A stretch of DNA of 64,000 bases. Origin: Penelope pileata (taxonomy: Eukaryota > Chordata > Aves > Galliformes > Cracidae). Position 1 is the stretch's first letter. Each line of letters begins with the position of its first letter. Location of the stretch: the NCBI GenBank assembly GCA_013396635.1, contig WBMW01005047.1:206876-270875 (forward strand). Reading direction: 5' to 3'. The translations under genes were made by a program, and so were the position numbers. The notes beneath the pieces were generated by a model, which was not told the DNA's origin, searched no databases, and was given only the letters and a program-made list of their open reading frames with translations. Positions 58,336 to 64,000 of the stretch are shown here, in pieces.

Positions 58336-61300
58336 ACCCTCCCTGAAGTTTGAAGGTGGTTTTTCAAATCTAGTGATAGAGTTGTCCCATTGTGGACACA
58401 CACAGCACTGATTTCTGCCATCATACTGAGTAAGGTAGCTGGGATGTGGGAGGCTCTTGCACCCTTTAGAAACCCTTGCAGATAGCCCACGTCCACAGCA
58501 CATGCACGTTGCATGATTCAGCACTTGTAGCACATGGCTGGTAATTGTATGGGCATTAAAAGCAGTGCAGCAGTCTCCACTCTGTGTTTCAGACTGATGG
58601 GCAATGCTGATGCCCTGTGTTACCATAAAAAGCACTAGATTTATGCTTTTGATAGGTCTCTGGCATCCTAAGTTATGAGAAACTTAAAATGCTTTCTGCG
58701 AGCAACTAGTACGAGATGAAGATTTTCTTGTTTCTCCTTTGTATGGCTCTAGTTTCTCTTGCTGACTTTAGTGATCATCTAAAGCAAATCAAATCCTTAG
58801 GAGCTACTGCTTAGATTAAGTATTTCTGGAGTACGTTACCTGAGCGCTGACACTGATAAAGCACTAACCATCTTAAAAAGCATATGGATTTGATTGAATG
58901 TCAACAATCTTATGTGTTAACTTTTATTTTCAAGATTGTGGAGAACTTCATCCTTTTTTTGGGATGATGGTGGTGAAGGTGGAGATGAATTATACTCTGA
59001 ATCTGCCGAAATGCATTCTGCAACTGGGAAATGAGACCAATTAATCTCTGCAGTAGTGTGTAGGCAGGAGGGACTATTTTTTTTGCATGACAGCCTGCTC
59101 TCAGAATGGGAAACAAAGTAGGTTGTTTGTGTCTTTTTATGTCCCCGTCCCAGTTTGCTTTAGGACAAGAGCATTTACCTCATGACGCTTATTTTTGAAC
59201 TTTATACTGGAGGCAGTGTTCACATTCCATTCAGTCTTTTAGAGCACCAAGAAGGGAGAATTAGTCAGCTGTTCTTTGTTTTTATTTCCCTGACTCTTGA
59301 ACAGGGTCCAGGCTCGCTCCTGAGGTTTTTCATCTGGATCAGTCAGAATAAAACAGAATTTCTTGCGACTGAAAACCTTTTATTTTGCAAAAGGTTATGC
59401 TAACCAAAAGTAGCCAAGCTCCCCAAGTTTCTCTTTCAGGGGTGGGGACTGGAACTGGCTTCCTGCAGTCCTGTTCCCCGTGAAAGTGGGTTTGTAGGAC
59501 ATTTATTTAAAAACAAAACATAAAAGCAAGCTATCATGTTTGTGCCTTAGCAGAGCATGCCAGGATGCTGTTGCTAAGATGATGCATGATGATTCTGGCA
59601 TAAATAGTAGAGCAGACCCTACCCTAAGGAGTCCCAATCCTTTCTCTCCTGTATAGGAACAAATCAATTATTCTAAGGAGGCAGCGTTGTCTCTCGATGC
59701 TGTTGTGTTGCTTTTTGAAAATGTTTTGTAAGTTAGTCCTTAAGTGGGATAATTGCTTTCAGCATTTGCAAGTTAAATGAAGAAAGCTCTAATTAGGTTT
59801 TATAAAGTGGCTTAGCATGTTGAGAAGGCTTTTCATAAACTATACTGTTTATTTCCTTGGTGTTGCACAATTGAATTTAGTGAAGCACTGACAAAACCAA
59901 GAAATCCTGTTTGGCCTTGCTTCTTCCACGGCACTTAAAAGATCGAAAGCTTGTCATAGGTACTCTTAGCTATACGTACTCTGTTCCTTTCCCTACACCT
60001 CTGTCTCCTTTAGGTCATTTATTTCTATTCTAGAGTTTGGAGCAGTTGCAGTCAAGACTAACCTGCTTGAGGAAATGTATTGTTAGAGTGGGGAACAGAA
60101 GCTTGGTATTCTGTACCAGTTGAAAATGGTGCCATGGCACACAGTGTTTGATCTCTCTTGGCTGTTATTATGCTGTGCTAATTGTGCGGTGCTGCTGGGT
60201 GGCAGAGAGCTACTTTGTTCAGGTTAGCCTTAGCTCTGAGTGGGCTCTGGTTTCTGTGCAACTCAATCAGAGTGCCCAAGCGTAGTAATCTTTGCTATTG
60301 CTTGGTGTCCTGTAGATCTGAAATGTGAGATGCTAATGCTTTATTATTGCCACCAGAGCCTTGGCATAAATGGAGGGACTAGGCAAAGCAGTGTAACACA
60401 CATTGTCTGCCATCTGAATAAGAGCTTAGCCTGGTCACAAGTTTCTTTCATGTGTGATTTCTGCGGTGGGCATGCCAGGAGCTTCATGATGAGAACTGAA
60501 AAGAGTTCCCAAAGCCAGTGTGTGTTCACATCACTTGGGCACTGTTGTTGAATGTGACTTACTAGAGCCTATTTGAACTGGCTATACTGTTTGGAAAGTA
60601 CTACCTCTGCTAAATCAACTGATGAGTTCTTGAGGCTTCGTTTGGAAACACGTAGATGCTGTGTGCTAGAAACATTGAAAGATGATGATTCAACAAAACT
60701 GAATCTGGAGAAAAAGTTATGTAATGAAAAGTCTTGCATTGATCTGTTACCACTTGTGATAACCACAAGACCAGGTAAATGCAAGCTAGCCAGAATTGTT
60801 CTTTGCCTTCTACTCTGCTCAACAAGACTTGAGTTTGCTTAATCTTCTCTTCTGTATATCAATGTGCGGGTGAAACTGTCTTTATCCCCAGATATTTGGG
60901 AATGATAGGTAGTATGTTTTGTGGATCAGCAGGTACCACCATAAATGCTTTGTATGCTATCAGTTTATTTTTGATAGCAAGGCTCAGATTTTAATAAAAC
61001 TGTAGAGATTTCTAGTGCAGTGCACTCACCTTGGGACTTTGACTCATGGATCATGGACCGGTCTACACCTTAGCAGGAGGGGAAGAATGGTTATTCTGCT
61101 CTCTAGCCGTACTTGATGTCTTCCATTATAGGTTAAAGAGAGTCATGGCTATTACAGTCAGTTTTTCTCACTGGTTACTTAAGGGTTCAAATTCTTTGAA
61201 TGCTTCTGGAATCGGCTCTTTCCTGTTTGAATTTGGTGGGTCACTTTCTCCATGACAAGTTGGAGCAGTGTGTTCTTTGTCTGAGCAACAGGCTCACTAT

Positions 61301-61459
61301 TGTAGCTGTGTAAAGGACACTTTGGATCAACATTTGTAACCGCCCACGGACTCTTGATTCATTTAACCACATGTGCCTTGAAGTCGTATTCATTTCTCAA
61401 TGTCTGCCCCTGCCCGTATCTGTCTCTATAAATGGACTTTGTGTCTCCTGTTAAAGTAC

Positions 61460-61509
61460 GTTCATGCTACAAGGGCTTCTTTAGGCAAATTGAGTAGCCC
61501 TTGTATGAA
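61460..61509. repeat. Short inverted repeat with mariner-like ends
   Basis: The arms tacaagggct (61468-61477) and agcccttgta (61496-61505) are perfect inverted repeats around an 18-bp spacer. Pairing continues outwards (gttcat with atgaac), interrupted by a three-base bulge. The arm equals the terminus of the mariner remnant plus its target TA (tacaagggct at 16858-16867). Confidence 0.75.
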
Positions 61510-61880
61510 CTCTATTTTTTAATGGACTTATTTACTTCTATTGGTAAACACAGATGCAATTGGAAGCTTTTGGCAGGTTCCATGTGACCTCCTAAGTGGT
61601 ATAGAGGAATAACTTCAGTTTTCCTTGAGAAAAGATGGTGAATTGGAGGAAGCTTTTTAATGACGAGATACAATCCATGCTATGACAACTTCTACAAGTT
61701 GGTGGAATTGGATGTAAAATTAAGTGAGCTTGAGGTAAGGTTTCTCTGCCAGTGGTCTGTGTACATTAAATGGTTGAATTTAACACCTTTAAAATGCTGT
61801 ACGTGACTACTACACAACTCTTCAGGAACAACACAGATATTTTTCCTGAATTTTTCTCATTTTAACACAGTCTTAAGATT

Positions 61881-61912
61881 TGAATCATAGAATGGCCTGG
61901 GTTGGAAGGGAC
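61881..61912 (-). mobile_element. Outer CR1, 3' tip, split by a nested insertion
   Basis: The segment tgaatcatagaatggcctgg, then gttggaagggac, is the antisense 3' tip of a CR1. It breaks off in the middle of the element and resumes at about 62302 (cccaaggatcatgaaattcc), where the expected continuation is found. It therefore belongs to the copy at 62302-63590, with a younger CR1 inserted between. Confidence 0.85.
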
Positions 61913-62296
61913 AGAAATCACAGAATCACAGAATTGTAGGGGTTTTTAGGGACCTCAAGACATCATCGAGCCCAACCCCCCTGCCAAAGCAGGTTCTCTA
62001 GAGCAGGTTGTGCAGGTAGGCATCCAGACAGGTCTTGAATATCTCCAGGGAAGGAGACTCCACAACCTCCCTGGGCAGCCTGTTCCAGTGCTCAGTCACC
62101 CACACCGTGAAGAAGTTCTTTCTCATGTTGGTGTGGAACTTCCTATGCTCCAGTTTTAGGCTGTTTCCCCTCATCCTGTCCCCACAGACCACTGAAAAAA
62201 GATTGCCCATGTCCATTTGCCTCCCACACTTTAGACATTAGTACACATTGATCTGATCTCCTCTCAGCCTTCTTTTCTCAAGGCTGAACAGACCCA
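61913..62296 (-). mobile_element. Inner CR1 (antisense), nested inside an older CR1
   Basis: About 384 bp of antisense CR1 whose 3' end carries two ATTCTGTG octamers (reverse complement of cacagaatcacagaat near 61919-61934). An open frame at 61998-62216 encodes VVCGDRMRGNSLKLEHRKF and TEHWNRLPREVVESPSLEIF, very close to the copy at 15609-16265. It is 5'-truncated near caaggctgaacagaccc. The hexamer agggac flanks it at 61907-61912 and 62296-62301, a plausible target-site duplication. Confidence 0.88.
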
Positions 62297-62301
62297 GGGA
62301 C

Positions 62302-63590
62302 CCCAAGGATCATGAAATTCCAGCCCCCATGCCTCAGGCAGGACTGCCAACCTCTAGATCTGGTCCTAGATCAGGTTGTCCAGGGCCCCATCCAACCTGG
62401 CCTTGAACACCTCCAGGTATGGGACATCTACAACCTCTCTGGGCAGCCTGTTCCAGCACCTCACCACTCTCTTGATAAAGAACTTCCCCCTGATGTCTGA
62501 TCTAAACCTTCCCTCCTTCTGCTTAAAACCACTCCCCCTTGTCCTAATTCTGTCTGCTCTTGTAAAAAGTTGATTTCCCTCCTGTTTATAATCTCCCTTT
62601 AAATACTGGAAGGCTGCAATGAGGTCCCCCTGCAGCTTTCTCTTCTCCAGACTGAACAAGCCCAGCTCCCTCAGTCTGTCCTCATAAGGAAGGTGCTCCA
62701 GCCCTCTGATCATCTTTGTGGCCCTCCTCTGAACCCTCTCCAACAGCTCCACGTCTTTCCTGTATTGGGAGCCCCAGACCTGGACACAGTACTCCAGATG
62801 AGACCTTATGGCAGAGTAGAGAGGGACAGTCACTTCCCTGTCCCTGCTGGCCACCTCTCTCCTGATGGAGCCCAGGATACCACTGGGCTTTCAAGCTGCA
62901 AGAGCATGCTGCTGGCTCATGTTCAGTTTATCCACCAGGACCCCCAGGTCCTTCTCAGCTGGGCTACTTTCAAGGATTTATTCTCCCAGCCTGTATATAT
63001 GTCTGGGATTACTCTGACCCAAGTGCAAAACCTTGCACTTGGTGTGTTGAACCTCATTAGGTTAACGTGGGCACACCTTTCAAGTTTGTCGAGGTCCCTC
63101 TGAATGGCATCCCTTCCTTCTAACGTATCAGCTGCACCACTCAGATTGGTGTCATCAGCAATCTTGCTGAGGTTGCACTCAACTTCATAATCTGGGTCAT
63201 TGATAAAGATGTTAAAGAGCACTGGTCCCAAGACAGACCCCTGGGGGACACTGCTCGTTACTGGCCTCTGCCTGGACATAGAGCTGTTGATGACAGCCCT
63301 CTAGCTGCAGCCTTCCAACCAATTCCTTATCCACCGAATAGTCCACCCTTCAAATCCATATCTCTCTAATTTAGAGATAAGCATGTGGTGGGGGACCACG
63401 CCAAAGGCCTTGCACAAGTCCACGTGGATGATGTTGGTCGCCTTCCCTTTGTCCACTGATGTTGTCACTCCATCCTAAAAGGTCACCAGATTGGTCAGGC
63501 ACGACCTTCCCTTGGTGAAGCTGTCTCAGATCACCCACTCATCCCTCATGTGCCTTAACATGTCTTCCAGGAGGAAGTTTGTTTCCTGTA
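62302..63590 (-). mobile_element. Outer CR1 with reverse transcriptase and ORF2 C-terminus (antisense)
   Basis: About 1.3 kb of antisense CR1, the longest copy here. The open frame at 62923-63279 encodes the RT segment VPQGSVLGPVLFNIFINDPD, a degraded active-site motif IADDTNL (usually FADD), and LEGRDAIQRDLDKLE. The open frame at 62366-62854 encodes the C-terminal part: SHLEYCVQVWGSQYRKD, LLERVQRRATKMIRGLEHL, RTRGSGFKQKEGRF and CWNRLPREVVDVPYLEVF. A frame break lies between the two. Further 5' sequence (63280-63590) still follows CR1 (a segment reading GVVPHHMLISKLE in antisense). It is truncated near 63590, so it lacks the N-terminal endonuclease and is dead. Confidence 0.94.
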
Positions 63591-64000
63591 CACTTAGCCG
63601 ATGTAGTGCTTGTGTTGTTGATTCCGATGACTTAAAACTGGTGCTGCAGGTGCACGGTGCCTAAGCCTCGAGTCCGTACTCATATTTCACCTGAAGATGC
63701 AGCTCTTCTCCAAGGCAAGGCTGGTCTAGAAATTAATGAATTTGAGATTTATTCCTGAAAGTTCCTAAGACTACTTAAGCAAACTTGGTAAGGTTTTTTC
63801 TTTAGCTCAGAAAGACCATATACTGTTGTGGGAGTGAGATACTTAAATCAGAAGGTTCCATTAAAGAATAAAAATAAAAGTGCAGTGACATAACAAAGAG
63901 GAAGGAGTCAGAAAGGACAAATTTCAAAAATGCAGGTTTTACAATTTCATGTAGGTAGTGGCTGTGCCAAGGCAATAACATGCCTCTTTGGCAGAGGAAC
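63591..64000. other. Intronic sequence, nothing recognised
   Basis: Sequence between the 5' break of the outer CR1 and the window edge. I see no exon, repeat family or structured element in it. Confidence 0.7.

Noticed and set aside
60573..60842. An 89-codon frame with a coding-like stretch ending at ccag|gtaaat, resembling an exon with a donor.
   Set aside because: It does not match the expected next part of muskelin, I recognise no family, and no good acceptor is evident upstream. It may be an old pseudogene fragment, but that cannot be supported.

Overview
This window is vertebrate nuclear DNA, almost certainly from a bird and probably a galliform. It is AT-rich and CpG-poor, with short exons in long introns. 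The interspersed repeats are mostly CR1 LINEs, with diagnostic 3' ends made of ATTCTATG/ATTCTGTG-like octamers. There is also one internally deleted mariner that resembles the Galluhop/Mariner1_GG family known from chicken. No prokaryotic gene organisation is present.

Only one gene is recognisable: MKLN1 (muskelin 1), on the + strand. Eight consecutive coding exons lie at 10667-10736, 19690-19832, 21232-21320, 27429-27538, 31411-31603, 39095-39172, 40377-40442 and 48966-49078. Together they give 862 nt of coding sequence. By comparison with my memory of the human protein this is about residues 33-320. It covers most of the N-terminal discoidin-like domain, the LisH and CTLH motifs, and the first kelch repeat. 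The first coding exon (about 33 residues), the promoter and its CpG island must lie upstream. The remaining kelch repeats and the C-terminus lie downstream. Exon numbers 2-9 are provisional. Muskelin is an intracellular subunit of the CTLH/GID-type E3 ubiquitin ligase complex.

Region by region: 1-10666 is the 3' part of the first large intron, with three small CR1 ends at 4.8-5.5 kb. Intron 10737-19689 carries a sense CR1 (12.9-13.7 kb), a 16-bp tandem repeat, an antisense CR1 (15.6-16.3 kb) and the mariner remnant (16.86-17.34 kb). Intron 21321-27428 contains a 27-N assembly gap flanked by homopolymers. Intron 31604-39094 contains a 76-nt tRNA-like relic and ends near a T26 run. Intron 40443-48965 carries small CR1 pieces and a ~1-kb sense CR1 that ends about 325 bp before exon 9. 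Intron 49079-64000 continues past the window and ends in a nested CR1-in-CR1 insertion (61.9-63.6 kb).

The most interesting signals are in how MKLN1 may be spliced. (i) A CAGTAG tandem acceptor at exon 6, where use of the first AG would add an in-frame TAG. (ii) A non-canonical GC donor after exon 9, with a competing GTGAGT 31 nt downstream. (iii) An in-frame stop followed closely by tandem AATAAA hexamers just inside that GC-AG intron, which could allow a truncated isoform. I found no convincing new multi-gene system. Most other open frames are short and look like chance ORFs in intronic DNA.
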